From Natronospirales bacterium (GTDB lineage: Bacteria > Pseudomonadota > Gammaproteobacteria > Natronospirales > REEB76), in NCBI GenBank assembly GCA_021816765.1, contig JAKAXB010000006.1, positions 62,001 to 126,000 on the forward strand: 64,000 bases of DNA. Reading direction: 5' to 3'. The notes below the pieces were generated by a model. The model was not told the origin of the DNA. It did not search any database and worked only from the letters and a program-made list of their open reading frames with translations. The position numbers were made by a program, and so were the translations under genes. Below, one piece after another: positions 36,742 to 47,011 of the stretch (its first letter is position 1; each line of letters starts with the position of its first letter).

Positions 36742-38829
36742 TCAGGCGGCATCCACCGCCTTCATGCTGAGCCGTATGCGGCCCTGCTTGTCCACTTCCA
36801 GCACCTTGACCCGGATGACGTCGCCCTCCGTGAGCTTGTCGCTCACCTTCTCGACGCGCTCGTCGGATATCTGAGAGATGTGCACCAGGCCATCGCGGCC
36901 CGGCAGGATGGCCACGAAGGCGCCGAAATCCATGAGCTTCACGACTTTACCTTCGTAGATGCGGCCCACTTCCACGTCGGCGGTGATGTCCTCGATGCGC
37001 TTGCGCGCAGCTTCGCCGGCGCTCTTGTCCACCGAAGCGATCTTCACCGTGCCATCGTCCTCAATGTCAATGGAGGTGCCGGTCTCTTCCGTGAGGGCGC
37101 GGATGACGGAACCGCCCTTGCCGATCACGTCGCGGATCTTCTCCGGGTTGATCTTCATGGTGATGATGCGCGGCGCCCATTCGGACATTTCCGCGCGCGG
37201 CTTGGAAATGACCGCGTTCATCTTGCCGAGGATGTGCAGCCGGCCGTCATGGGCCTGGGCCAGCGCCGCCTGCATGATCTCGCGGGTGATGCCGTCTATC
37301 TTGATGTCCATCTGCAGCGCGGTGATGCCTTCGGCGGTACCGGCCACCTTGAAATCCATGTCGCCCAGGTGATCCTCGTCGCCGAGGATATCCGTGAGCA
37401 CGGCGAATTTGTCGCCTTCCTTGATGAGGCCCATGGCCACGCCCGCCACTGGTGCCTTCAAGGGCACGCCGGCATCCATGAGCGACAGGCTGGTGCCGCA
37501 TACGCTCGCCATGGAGCTGGAGCCGTTGGACTCGGTGATCTCCGAGACCACGCGGATCACGTAGGGATAGGTGGCCATGTCCGGCATCACCGCCTGGATA
37601 CCACGCTTGGCGAGGCGGCCGTGACCGATTTCGCGTCGCTTGGGTGAACCCATCATGCCCACCTCGCCCACCGAGTACGGCGGGAAGTTGTAATGCAGCA
37701 TGAACGGTTCCTTGCGCTCGCCCTCGATGGCATCAATGATCTGCGCGTCCCGGCCGGTGCCCAGCGTGGTGACCACCAGCGCCTGGGTTTCGCCGCGGGT
37801 GAACAGCGCCGAACCGTGGGTGCGCGGCAGCACGCCCACCTTGACGGTGATGGGGCGTACACTCCTGGTATCGCGGCCGTCTATGCGCGGCTTGCCCTCG
37901 GTGATGCGGCCGCGCACGATCTTCTTCTCCAGATCCATAAACGCGTTGCCCACTTGGTGCTCGGACCATTGCGGTTTCTCGCCACCGGCGAGTTTCGCCA
38001 GCAGCGCGGCATGAATCTCCTCGATGCGATTGACGCGCGCCTGCTTCTCAGCTATCTGGTAAGCCTCGCGCAATGCCTTCTCGGCTTCCGCCGCCACCGC
38101 GTCGGCTAGACCCTTGTCCTTCTCCGCCGGCTTCCAGTCCCAAGCCGGCTTGCCGGCTTCCCGGCCGAATTCCCTGATGACCTGGATGGCGGCCTGCAGT
38201 TGTTCGTGGCCGAACATCACCGCACCCAGCATCACCTCTTCCGGCAGGCAATCCGCTTCGGATTCCACCATGAGCACGGCTTTCTCGGTGCCCGCTACCA
38301 CCAAATCCAGATCGGAACTGTCGAGTTGCGTCTTGGTGGGGTTCAGCAGGTACCGGCCGTTGAGGTAGCCCACGCGCGCAGCGCCGATGGGACCCATGAA
38401 CGGCATGCCCGAGAGGGCCAGCGCCGCGGAGGCGCCGATGAGGGAGGGCACATCCGGGTCCACGTCGGGGTTCACGGAGATCACCGTGGCAACCACTTGG
38501 ACTTCGTTGTGAAAATTTTTGGGAAACAGCGGACGGAGGGGGCGGTCAATGAGGCGGGAGGTGAGGGTTTCCTTTTCGCTGGGTCGCCCTTCCCGCTTGA
38601 AGAAGCCGCCGGGAATTTTGCCCGCGGCGTAAGTCTTCTCCTGGTAATTGACGGTGAGCGGGAAAAAATCCCTGCCCTCCGCTGCCGTCTTCGCGCCTAC
38701 GGCGGTCACCAGCACCACCGTATCCGCCATGTTCACCAATACCGCACCGTCCGCCTGGCGGGCGATTTCGCCCGTCTCCAGCGTGACGCTGTGTTCACCG
38801 TACTGAAAACTTTTCTTGAATACTGTCAC
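36742..38829 (-). CDS. pnp: Polyribonucleotide nucleotidyltransferase (PNPase)
   Basis: A 695-residue phosphorolytic 3'-5' exoribonuclease, a core part of the RNA degradosome. Two RNase PH-like domains (residues about 10-220 and 310-540) surround an alpha-helical domain. The C terminus has a KH domain ([20 protein letters not shown]) and an S1 domain ([21 protein letters not shown]). The GTG at 38829 gives the usual start [18 protein letters not shown] and has GAAGGG upstream; the frame is open for 27 more codons without family similarity. It follows rpsO, as in most gammaproteobacteria. Confidence 0.97.
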   Translation of the reverse strand: MTVFKKSFQYGEHSVTLETGEIARQADGAVLVNMADTVVLVTAVGAKTAAEGRDFFPLTVNYQEKTYAAGKIPGGFFKREGRPSEKETLTSRLIDRPLRPLFPKNFHNEVQVVATVISVNPDVDPDVPSLIGASAALALSGMPFMGPIGAARVGYLNGRYLLNPTKTQLDSSDLDLVVAGTEKAVLMVESEADCLPEEVMLGAVMFGHEQLQAAIQVIREFGREAGKPAWDWKPAEKDKGLADAVAAEAEKALREAYQIAEKQARVNRIEEIHAALLAKLAGGEKPQWSEHQVGNAFMDLEKKIVRGRITEGKPRIDGRDTRSVRPITVKVGVLPRTHGSALFTRGETQALVVTTLGTGRDAQIIDAIEGERKEPFMLHYNFPPYSVGEVGMMGSPKRREIGHGRLAKRGIQAVMPDMATYPYVIRVVSEITESNGSSSMASVCGTSLSLMDAGVPLKAPVAGVAMGLIKEGDKFAVLTDILGDEDHLGDMDFKVAGTAEGITALQMDIKIDGITREIMQAALAQAHDGRLHILGKMNAVISKPRAEMSEWAPRIITMKINPEKIRDVIGKGGSVIRALTEETGTSIDIEDDGTVKIASVDKSAGEAARKRIEDITADVEVGRIYEGKVVKLMDFGAFVAILPGRDGLVHISQISDERVEKVSDKLTEGDVIRVKVLEVDKQGRIRLSMKAVDAA

Positions 38830-38884
38830 GTTAAGCCCTTCGTGTGCTGTGTTCTGAAGATTTAAGAACCGGGATGGGGGGATA

Positions 38885-39154
38885 TCAGCGGCGCAAGCCG
38901 AGACGTTCAATCAGAGCCTCATAGCGCGCGTGGTCCGTGTTCTTGAGGTAATCCAGCAGCTTGCGGCGCTGGTTTACCATCTTGAGCAGCCCGCGACGGG
39001 AATGGTGATCCTGTGTATGTTGAGTGAAATGCCCGCCCAGACCCTCGATGCGGGCGGAAAGCAGCGCCACCTGCACTTCCGGCGAGCCGGTATCCTTGGG
39101 ATCACGCCGGTAGGCGGCGATAATTTCCTGTTTCTTCTCAGCGGTAAAAACCAT
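38885..39154 (-). CDS. rpsO: 30S ribosomal protein S15
   Basis: An 89-residue S15, the primary binder of the 16S rRNA central domain. The sequence [20 protein letters not shown], then [20 protein letters not shown] and [20 protein letters not shown], is standard, and the length equals E. coli S15 exactly. The start is at 39154, not the upstream in-frame codon at 39160. It has its own promoter candidate and no terminator before pnp, so the two are cotranscribed. Confidence 0.98.
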   Translation of the reverse strand: MVFTAEKKQEIIAAYRRDPKDTGSPEVQVALLSARIEGLGGHFTQHTQDHHSRRGLLKMVNQRRKLLDYLKNTDHARYEALIERLGLRR

Positions 39155-39199
39155 ATGCACACAGCTCCAGATGTTTTTTGATCTCTAAATCAGCCGCGT

Positions 39200-39228
39200 A
39201 TTCTAGCCGCGCAGCCGGGTCCGAACAA
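39200..39228 (-). promoter_or_regulatory. Candidate sigma-70 promoter for rpsO-pnp
   Basis: Minus strand TTGTTC, 17 bases, TAGAAT. The initiation point would be about 40 bases ahead of the rpsO start. It lies in the short gap after truB, where an rpsO promoter is known in E. coli. Confidence 0.65.
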
Positions 39229-39245
39229 GTAAAAAGCCAGTAAAA

Positions 39246-40223
39246 TCAGCATCCAACGGATTTTCCGCCCGGATTGACCAAACGTCTCGGGGTCACGCGG
39301 CCGTCGTCGAGCACTTCCGCAAGGCCCAGGAAACGCCCTTCCGCATAGGTCCGGACCCAGCCAGCCGTGGGCACACCGGGCGCCATGACCGCCTGGCCCT
39401 TGAGAAAATACCAGGCGGCATCACTGCCCAGGCTCACCGCCGGCCAGTGGGCCACCGCGCTGTCCACAGGCAGCAGCAGCCCGTCTAGTGGTGCGCTCTC
39501 GGCCGCCCGCGCGCGCAGGGCATCCAGTGGGTGCATCGGCAAACGGACCCCGTAGGGACCCACCGCCGAGCGCCGCAGGGCATGCACATGAGCCACGCTG
39601 CCAAGCGCCGCGGCAATGTCCTCCACCAGCGTGCGCACATAGGTGCCTTTGGAACAGCGCACCTTGAGTTCCAGACTGTCCTGCGTCATCGCCACGAGTT
39701 TCAATTCGTGAATGGTGACCGGTCGCGCTGCGCGCGGCACTTCGATGCCATCGCGTGCCAGGTCATACAGCCGCTGCCCGCGGTGCTTCAGCGCGGAATA
39801 CATGGGCGGTATCTGCTGAATCCCGCCGCGGAAACCCGCGAGCGCCGTCTCGATGCGCGCGGGAGTGAGCGCGGGTACCGGCCGGGTCTCGATGACCTCG
39901 CCTTCCGCATCCGCCGTTCGGGTGCGCACGCCGAGACGGCAGGTGACCGCGTATTCCTTGTCCGCGTCCAGCAGGAACGCCGACATCTTGGTGGCCTCAC
40001 CGAAACACAGCGGCAGCAACCCGCTGGCCAGGGGATCCAGGCTGCCGGTATGGCCTGCTTTGCGAGCCTGGAACAGGCGTTTGACCGCCTGCAGCGCCTG
40101 GTTGGACGTCATGCCCACAGGCTTGTCCAACAGCAGCACGCCATGCACATCACGGCGCGGAATCCTGACCTTGCCCGGTGCGGATGTCGGGGCTGTATGC
40201 TTCTCCGGAACCGGCGCTGGCAT
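39246..40223 (-). CDS. truB: tRNA pseudouridine(55) synthase
   Basis: A 325-residue TruB that makes pseudouridine at position 55 in the T-loop of tRNAs. [19 protein letters not shown], the catalytic aspartate in [19 protein letters not shown], and [20 protein letters not shown] are diagnostic. The C-terminal PUA-like region is present ([17 protein letters not shown]). The ATG at 40223 overlaps the rbfA stop by one base (TGATG). A GTG at 40226 is also possible. Confidence 0.97.
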   Translation of the reverse strand: MPAPVPEKHTAPTSAPGKVRIPRRDVHGVLLLDKPVGMTSNQALQAVKRLFQARKAGHTGSLDPLASGLLPLCFGEATKMSAFLLDADKEYAVTCRLGVRTRTADAEGEVIETRPVPALTPARIETALAGFRGGIQQIPPMYSALKHRGQRLYDLARDGIEVPRAARPVTIHELKLVAMTQDSLELKVRCSKGTYVRTLVEDIAAALGSVAHVHALRRSAVGPYGVRLPMHPLDALRARAAESAPLDGLLLPVDSAVAHWPAVSLGSDAAWYFLKGQAVMAPGVPTAGWVRTYAEGRFLGLAEVLDDGRVTPRRLVNPGGKSVGC

Positions 40224-40600
40224 CACGCGGACGGGTCCCCGTCATCATGCGTGGAAGCATTAGCCTTGGCGATCAGAGCAGTGAGGTGTGCAGCCCGATC
40301 CAGGGCTTCGTCATACTGAAAATGCAGCTCGGGAACGATGCGTAGTTTCAGGATGCGGCCCAAAGCGTGACGCAGAAACCCCGTAGCATGATTCAGTGCC
40401 GCGATCACCTCCGGCTGGGGTGCCTCCACCCCCAGAACCGACACCAGAACCTTGGCATGCGACAGGTCGTGCGACACCTCCACGCGGGTGACGGTAACCC
40501 CGTGTACGCGCGGGTCTTTCACCTGCCTGCGGATCAGCTCCGACAGCTCACGCTGCAATTGCCCGGCGATGCGGCTGGAGCGCTCGTATTCACGCGGCAC
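40223..40600 (-). CDS. rbfA: Ribosome-binding factor A
   Basis: A 125-residue RbfA needed for late 30S maturation. It has the small KH-like fold: [20 protein letters not shown], the [17 protein letters not shown]-like strand region here [18 protein letters not shown], and [20 protein letters not shown]. It starts with GTG at 40600, 12 bases after the infB stop, in the standard infB-rbfA-truB order. Confidence 0.96.
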   Translation of the reverse strand: MPREYERSSRIAGQLQRELSELIRRQVKDPRVHGVTVTRVEVSHDLSHAKVLVSVLGVEAPQPEVIAALNHATGFLRHALGRILKLRIVPELHFQYDEALDRAAHLTALIAKANASTHDDGDPSA

Positions 40601-40612
40601 GGGCGTTACGCC

Positions 40613-43129
40613 TCACAGGGTCCGCGCCACTTCGACACGTTCGTAACACTCGATCTGGTCGCCGGGCTGTACATCGTTATAATCCTTCACGCCGATGCCG
40701 CATTCGGTGCCCGCGCGCACTTCATTGACGTCATCCTTGAAGCGCCGCAGGGATTCGAGCGAGCCCTCAAAGATCACCACGTTATTGCGCAGCACGCGGA
40801 TAGGCAGATTGCGCTTGACGTAACCGTCCACCACCAGACAGCCGGCAATGGCGCCGAGCTTCGAGGAGCGGAATACGTCGCGCACTTCGGCAAGGCCGAC
40901 GATCGTCTCGCGCAGCTCCGGTTTGAGCATACCGCCGATGGCTTTCTTCACGTCATCAATGGCTTCGTAGATAATGCCGTAATAGCGCACATCCAGGCCG
41001 GACTCGCTGATCATGCGGCGTGCACCGCTGTCGGCGCGCACGTTGAAACCGATAATAACCGCTTTGGATGCCAGCGCCAGGTTGACGTCGGACTCGGTGA
41101 TGCCGCCGACGCTGCTACCGATGGTCTTCACCTTCACTTCGTCCGTGGACAGGCCGGTCAGCGCGTCACGCAATGCCTCGGCGCTGCCCTGCACGTCGGA
41201 TTTGATGAGCAGATTGATGCCTTTTTGTTCGTCTTCATGCAGTTGCTGGAAGACATCGTCCAGCTTGATGGCCTGTGCGCGCGCCAGTTTCACGTCACGG
41301 AACTTGCCCTGGCGATACAGCGCCACTTCGCGCGCCTTGCGCTCGTCAGGAACCACGATTGCTTCATCGCCGGCATGGGGAGAACTGGAAAGCCCCAGCA
41401 CCATCGCCGGCATGGAGGGACCGGCTTCTTCGATGCGTTTGCCGTCCTCGTCGAACATGGCACGCACACGTCCGAACTCCTGACCCGCCAGCAATATGTC
41501 GCCGGCCTTGAGCAAGCCGCGCTGTACTAGCACGGTGGCTACCGGGCCGCGGCCCTTCTCCAGACTGGATTCCAGCACATAACCCGCCGCCGCACCGCTG
41601 GCCACGGCTTTAAGCTCCAGCACTTCCGCCTGCACCAGGATGGAATCCAGCAACGCCTCCACGCCCTGACCGGTCTTGGAGGACACCTGCACGAAGATAT
41701 TCGTGCCGCCCCATTCTTCAGAAATGATTTCGTGTTGTGAAAGCCCGCTGCGCACCCGTTCCACGTCCGCTTCCGGCTTGTCGATCTTGGTGATCGCGAC
41801 CACGATGGGAACTTCCGCGGCACGTGCATGCTGGATGGCTTCCAGTGTCTGTGGCATCACGCCGTCATCCGCTGCCACCACCAGCACCACGATATCCGCC
41901 ACGTTGGCGCCGCGGGCGCGCATGGCGGTAAAAGCCGCATGGCCGGGTGTATCCAGGAAAGTGATGACACCTTTCTTGGTTTCCACGCGATATGCACCGA
42001 TATGCTGGGTAATGCCGCCGGCCTCACGTGCCGCCACGCGGGTACTGCGAATGTAGTCCAGCAGCGAAGTCTTGCCGTGATCCACATGGCCTACGATGGT
42101 AACCACCGGGGGACGGGGAATTTCCTCGCCTTCGTGGGCTACCTGCATCACCTGTTCTTCCAGGTCATTTTCCCTGAGGAACTTCGCCGTGTGGCCCATC
42201 TCGTCCACCACGATAGCGGCCGTTTCCTGGTCTATAACCTGATTGATGGTGGCCATGGCGCCCATGTTCATCATCACCTTGATCACTTCGGTGGCTTTCA
42301 CCGCCATGCGCTGGGCCAGCTCACCCACGGTAATGGTCTCGGGGATGGGCACTTCGCGCACTTGTGGTGCCACCGGTTTCTCGAAACCATGCTTGGCTTC
42401 GACCTGAACGTTGACAGCTCCTCTTGTCTTGGCCGGTTTCTTCTTGCGCTTGCTGGACAATTCATGGCCAACATGCAATTCAGCACGGCCATAACGCGTA
42501 TGTTTGTCGTCAATACTCGCCGCAACGCCCGGCACCGCCTTGCCGCGCGGCAGTGCGGCACGCATGCGCCGGTCTTCTTCTTCCGTCAGACGGCGCGCTT
42601 CCGCTTCCGCGCGGCGGCGTTCCGCCTCGGCACGGGCATGAGCGTCCTCTTCCTGTTTGCGGCGTGCGTCCTCTTCCTGTTTGCGGCGGCGCTCCTGTTC
42701 CTCCGCCGCCTCCTTCTGTGCGCGATCCGCCGAACGGCGTTCTTCCTCGGCGCGCTGCTGCTCCAACTCCACCTGCAGTACAGCGTCTTCTTCGGCACGG
42801 CGTTTGGCTTCTTCTTCCATCACCGCGCTGCGTTTTACATAGGTGCGCTTCTTGCGCACCTCCACGCTCACAGTCTTGGCACGGCCCTGCATGCCGGTCA
42901 GCTTTATTTCTGAAACGGTACGACGTGTGAGGGTGATCTTGCGCGTTTCACCCGCACCCCCCTCGCCATGGCTGTGGCGCAGATGGGTGAGCAACTGCAT
43001 TTTCTGGTCGTCGCTAATGGCAACATCCGGGTCGGCGATCTCAATACCGGCTTCCGCCAACTGCGTGAGCAGGCGTTCGACCGGTGTACCCACCACCTCG
43101 GCAAACTGTCTAACAGTGACTTCCGCCAT
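40613..43129 (-). CDS. infB: Translation initiation factor IF-2
   Basis: An 838-residue IF-2. The N-terminal winged-helix-like IF2N region ([21 protein letters not shown]) is followed by a long Glu/Arg/Lys/Ala-rich segment (residues about 80-250). The GTPase core carries G1 [15 protein letters not shown]3 [12 protein letters not shown] and G4 TKIDKPEAD. Domains II-IV end with [20 protein letters not shown] and [16 protein letters not shown], which bind initiator tRNA. It is between nusA and rbfA and works with the tRNA-fMet encoded at 48.4 kb. Confidence 0.98.
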   Translation of the reverse strand: MAEVTVRQFAEVVGTPVERLLTQLAEAGIEIADPDVAISDDQKMQLLTHLRHSHGEGGAGETRKITLTRRTVSEIKLTGMQGRAKTVSVEVRKKRTYVKRSAVMEEEAKRRAEEDAVLQVELEQQRAEEERRSADRAQKEAAEEQERRRKQEEDARRKQEEDAHARAEAERRRAEAEARRLTEEEDRRMRAALPRGKAVPGVAASIDDKHTRYGRAELHVGHELSSKRKKKPAKTRGAVNVQVEAKHGFEKPVAPQVREVPIPETITVGELAQRMAVKATEVIKVMMNMGAMATINQVIDQETAAIVVDEMGHTAKFLRENDLEEQVMQVAHEGEEIPRPPVVTIVGHVDHGKTSLLDYIRSTRVAAREAGGITQHIGAYRVETKKGVITFLDTPGHAAFTAMRARGANVADIVVLVVAADDGVMPQTLEAIQHARAAEVPIVVAITKIDKPEADVERVRSGLSQHEIISEEWGGTNIFVQVSSKTGQGVEALLDSILVQAEVLELKAVASGAAAGYVLESSLEKGRGPVATVLVQRGLLKAGDILLAGQEFGRVRAMFDEDGKRIEEAGPSMPAMVLGLSSSPHAGDEAIVVPDERKAREVALYRQGKFRDVKLARAQAIKLDDVFQQLHEDEQKGINLLIKSDVQGSAEALRDALTGLSTDEVKVKTIGSSVGGITESDVNLALASKAVIIGFNVRADSGARRMISESGLDVRYYGIIYEAIDDVKKAIGGMLKPELRETIVGLAEVRDVFRSSKLGAIAGCLVVDGYVKRNLPIRVLRNNVVIFEGSLESLRRFKDDVNEVRAGTECGIGVKDYNDVQPGDQIECYERVEVARTL

Positions 43130-43149
43130 GTCAGCCTTCCTCGAATTGT

Positions 43150-44655
<1,506 letters not shown>

Positions 44656-44682
44656 GACCTTACCGTCCAATGCGTATGCAAT

Positions 44683-45117
44683 TCAGAGTTCCGGCACCAA
44701 GTGTGCCTTGCCAATCTGCGCAAGCGGCAGACGAAATAGCGTGCCATCCAATTCAATCAATACCTCGTCCCTCTCCACACCGCGCAACGTGCCGGAGAAA
44801 CGACGCCGGCCGTTGAGCGGCAGCGAGAGTTCAATGCGCGCACGCTGACCGGCGAAGCGCCCGAAATCAGCCGTTTTGCGTAGCGGCCGGTCGAGCCCGG
44901 GAGAGGACACTTCCAGCGTGTACGCACCCGGAATCGGATCCTCCACATCCAGCAAACCGCTCACTTGGCGGCTGACACGCTCGCAGTCGTCCAGGGTCAC
45001 TCCTTCCGGCCGGTCTATGAACACCCGCACGATGCCGCTGTGGAATTCCAGCTCCACCACCTCATAGCCCAGGCCTTCGATAGCCGGCTCCAGTATGTTC
45101 AGCAGCGCCTCGCGCAT
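44683..45117 (-). CDS. rimP: Ribosome maturation factor RimP
   Basis: A 144-residue RimP involved in early 30S assembly. ILEPAIEGLGYEVVELEFHS and CERVSRQVSGLLDVEDPIPG, then YTLEVSSPGLDRPLRKTADF, are hallmark segments. The start is ATG at 45117; the open frame extends further upstream through the hairpin-rich leader but this has no similarity. It heads the rimP-nusA-infB string. A strong terminator-like hairpin ends only about 15 bases before its start. Confidence 0.96.
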   Translation of the reverse strand: MREALLNILEPAIEGLGYEVVELEFHSGIVRVFIDRPEGVTLDDCERVSRQVSGLLDVEDPIPGAYTLEVSSPGLDRPLRKTADFGRFAGQRARIELSLPLNGRRRFSGTLRGVERDEVLIELDGTLFRLPLAQIGKAHLVPEL

Positions 45118-45132
45118 CGTCTCCGCCCGACA

Positions 45133-45160
45133 CAAATAAAAAATGGGCCCCAGGCCCATT
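45133..45160 (-). terminator. Terminator-like hairpin directly upstream of rimP
   Basis: On the minus strand AATGGGCC and GGCCCATT form a perfect 8-bp stem with a three-base loop, followed by TTTTATTTG (six T in a row counting stem bases). It looks like a full intrinsic terminator, yet lies inside the leader of an essential operon, so it may be an attenuator read through under control. Confidence 0.75.
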
Positions 45161-45200
45161 CCGCGTGCCCTGCGGTCCCGCGGGGCTGCCAATGACGACA

Positions 45201-45221
45201 AACCCCGGCCTGGCCGGGGTT
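45201..45221 (-). terminator. Second GC hairpin in the rimP leader
   Basis: AACCCCGGCC and GGCCGGGGTT are perfectly complementary over ten bases with one base between, so the real loop uses the inner pairs. Only TTTG follows on the minus strand, so termination alone would be weak. A further 6-bp dyad (GCGGTG-CCG-CACCGC, 45231-45245) sits next to it. Confidence 0.5.
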
Positions 45222-45255
45222 CTCAAGACAGCGGTGCCGCACCGCTGCCGGACAC

Positions 45256-45354
45256 TAAAAAGCCCCTGCGCGGGGCCCGGTCTACAAAAACTGTAGGTAG
45301 CGGGGGCAGGCTGGATGCAAAATCCGACAGCCCCTGTCCGCATTCCCGTCACTG
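45256..45354 (-). ncRNA. Candidate small structured RNA with own promoter and terminator
   Basis: A transcript from the promoter at 45361-45389 would start near 45354. The first 5' bases GTAGC can pair with GCTAC (45297-45301). Inside, GACAG-GGG-CTGTC and GGAT-TTTGC-ATCC form two short hairpins, and CTACA-GTTTT-TGTAG follows. It ends in GCCCC-GCGCA-GGGGC plus TTTTTA (45256-45276), a good intrinsic terminator. The segment includes a 15-base copy of the tRNA-fMet 3' end. It could be a small RNA, or the remains of the tRNA gene that normally precedes rimP. No known RNA family was recognised. Confidence 0.4.
45296..45310 (-). repeat. 15-base copy of the tRNA-fMet 3' end (att-like)
   Basis: GGTAGCGGGGGCAGG here is identical to 48389-48403 inside the initiator tRNA gene (acceptor/T-arm 3' side) and in the same orientation. 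Similarity stops abruptly on the tRNA-5' side apart from a possible ATCC a few bases on. Such a short 3'-end copy is what site-specific integration at a tRNA gene leaves at the far end. Confidence 0.7.
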
Positions 45355-45360
45355 CTACAA

Positions 45361-45389
45361 AGTATAGGCATTTTCGGTACTTAGAGCAA
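45361..45389 (-). promoter_or_regulatory. Sigma-70 promoter upstream of the rimP leader
   Basis: Minus strand TTGCTC, exactly 17 bases, TATACT. Both hexamers are close to consensus. Transcription would begin near 45354 and run through the candidate RNA and the hairpins toward rimP-nusA-infB. Confidence 0.7.
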
Positions 45390-45707
45390 TGAGTAACGAC
45401 TGACCTGATAGGGAAAAGGGCCGGTATTCAGGGATAGACAGCAGGCCGGAGGCGGCGTGACGGCTGCGGCAAACCCGGAACCGCACTCATCGCCGGGAAT
45501 TCCTCCGGCAGGATGGCCCTGGCCCATATCAGTCTGCCAACCCGGCGTTACGGCGAAAGTCAGCGATGCAGCGGCAGCGGGGATGACACTAACCCGACAC
45601 CTGTATCAAAACTGACCCAGGTCAAGGCCGACGGGCCGGCTTGCGCCTAGCGTATTGTCGGGCGGGAGAGATATCCGGCCCCTGTGACCCTTTTTGGAGG
45701 GACGCCC
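45390..45707 (+). other. Non-coding region ahead of the DksA-like gene
   Basis: No gene was found in this 318-base stretch. It contains a dyad TGACC-CA-GGTCA at 45613-45624 and ends with a strong ribosome site (GGAGGG) for the gene at 45708. No convincing sigma-70 promoter was identified on the plus strand. Confidence 0.55.
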
Positions 45708-46109
45708 ATGAATGCAATGCCATTCGGACTCAGTGAAAATCCCGAACTGCGCAACCAGCTCGTAACCAGACGTGAACAATTGCGAGGTGAAATCAGTGCC
45801 GCGTTGCGGGGCTCCGGCAGCGCCGATTATGCAACCCTCGCCGGACGTGTCCATGGTCTCGGGGAGGAATCGCTCTCCGACCTGCTCACGGATGTGCGGC
45901 TTGCCGGCATCGCCCGGGATGTCCAGGAAGTGCGCGATATCGAAGCCGCCCTGCAGCGCAGGCAGGCGGGCACGTATGGCGTCTGCGCCGACTGCGGCAA
46001 ATTGATTTCTCTGGCGCGCCTGCGTGTCTATCCGACGGCCAAACGCTGCCGCCCCTGCCAGGAAATCCGCGAAAAGACCCGCCAAGCCGTGCACACAGCC
46101 ATAGTCTGA
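45708..46109 (+). CDS. DksA/TraR-family zinc-finger protein
   Basis: A 133-residue member of the DksA/TraR superfamily. The C-terminal four-cysteine finger CADCGKLISLARLRVYPTAK followed by RCRPC is clear, preceded by a helical segment (RDVQEVRDIEAALQRRQAGTYGV). The DxxDxA tip of true DksA is not present, so its effect on RNA polymerase, if any, should differ from the DksA at 33 kb. GGAGGG seven bases ahead sets the ATG at 45708. It precedes fabA in the same direction after 380 bases and lies inside the segment bounded by the tRNA repeat. Confidence 0.88.
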   Translation: MNAMPFGLSENPELRNQLVTRREQLRGEISAALRGSGSADYATLAGRVHGLGEESLSDLLTDVRLAGIARDVQEVRDIEAALQRRQAGTYGVCADCGKLISLARLRVYPTAKRCRPCQEIREKTRQAVHTAIV

Positions 46110-46489
46110 CTGCCGTGCCCAGCCAGATGCGCGGCACAAACCGGGGCATATTGCGAATGTGCATGTAACGGCAGCAAGGGATTCCCCCTGCACATACCCC
46201 CACGTGAAACCCGGGCACTGGACAAGGTCCGGTCGCTTGCGGTTCAATAGGAAACGGTATGCGGCTGCACCCGGCGCATGCTTGAGGGATTACTTTGCCG
46301 GTATATTCGAGCCGCTGACCGACCAAGTGAATGGCGGTGATATTTTCTGAGCCTGATTTTCGACCCGGCCGTGCCCGCAGCGGAGTTCGCGCTGCCGGTA
46401 TCTCATGCGGCATCGGCAGAACCGCACACATAATAAATGAGATTTTCCCCGCTGGTCTGACCCCGTTATCACGCTACACGAGCCCCCCG
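46110..46489 (+). other. Non-coding region ahead of fabA
   Basis: 380 bases without a gene between the DksA-like gene and fabA. The fabA frame is open back to 46331, but that extension has no family similarity and is not annotated. A CATAAT element near 46430 may be a -10 box. A FadR-like dyad follows it. No ribosome site is seen before fabA. Confidence 0.55.
46451..46467 (+). promoter_or_regulatory. FadR-like operator upstream of fabA
   Basis: The stretch GCTGGTCTGACCCCGTT contains TGGTC-T-GACC, which matches the core of the E. coli FadR consensus (TGGTCnGACC). It is 23 bases before the fabA ATG. FadR regulates fabA in E. coli. No fadR gene is in the window, and such a short core may occur by chance. 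Confidence 0.4.
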
Positions 46490-47002
46490 ATGAATCAACC
46501 CTCCTTTACCCGCGATGAACTGCTGGCCTGTGGCCGTGGTGAGTTGTTCGGCCCCGGGAACGCCCGCCTGCCGCTGCCAAACATGCTGATGTTTGACCGT
46601 ATCACCTGCATCGGCACCGGCGGCGGAGCCTTCGACAAGGGGCGGGTGGAAGCGGAATTGGATATCCGTCCGGATTTGTGGTTTTTCGCCTGCCATTTTC
46701 AGGGGGATCCCGTCATGCCCGGCTGTCTCGGACTCGACGCCCTGTGGCAACTGGTAGGCTTTTTCCTTTCCTGGAAAGGGAATCCCGGCCGTGGCCGGGC
46801 TCTGGGTGTGGGAGAAGTGAAATTCTTCGGCCAGGTGCTACCGAGCGCCGGCAAGGTTCGCTACGAAATAGACATGAAACGCGTCATTGAGCGCAAGCTC
46901 GTAATGGGCATCGGTAACGGCCGTGTATTGGTGGACAACCGCGAGATTTACACCGCCAGCAGTTTGCGCGTCGGCTTGTTCACATCCACGGATACTTTTT
47001 AA
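46490..47002 (+). CDS. fabA: 3-hydroxydecanoyl-ACP dehydratase/isomerase
   Basis: A 170-residue FabA, which dehydrates 3-hydroxydecanoyl-ACP and isomerises the trans-2 to cis-3 product, committing carbon to unsaturated fatty acids. The active-site histidine and neighbourhood are in [20 protein letters not shown], with the catalytic aspartate in [13 protein letters not shown]. The length matches E. coli (172). The start [20 protein letters not shown] is the family one although no ribosome site is visible. fabB follows after nine bases. Confidence 0.97.
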   Translation: MNQPSFTRDELLACGRGELFGPGNARLPLPNMLMFDRITCIGTGGGAFDKGRVEAELDIRPDLWFFACHFQGDPVMPGCLGLDALWQLVGFFLSWKGNPGRGRALGVGEVKFFGQVLPSAGKVRYEIDMKRVIERKLVMGIGNGRVLVDNREIYTASSLRVGLFTSTDTF

Positions 47003-47011
47003 GGCACTGTC

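Noticed and set aside
40613-43129. Repeats in the Glu/Arg-rich part of infB as a tandem repeat element
   Set aside because: The repetition comes from the low-complexity N-terminal region normal for IF-2.
45062-45352. 96-codon open frame on the minus strand upstream of rimP
   Set aside because: It runs through several GC hairpins and overlaps the rimP start in another frame; Pro/Gly/Arg-rich composition suggests chance.
45613-45624. TGACC-CA-GGTCA dyad as an FNR-type site
   Set aside because: FNR sites need TTGAT-N4-ATCAA; the dyad does not match and no other regulator was recognised.
46331-46489. N-terminal extension of FabA by 53 codons
   Set aside because: FabA proteins start at the equivalent of 46490 and the extension overlaps the promoter region and FadR-like box.
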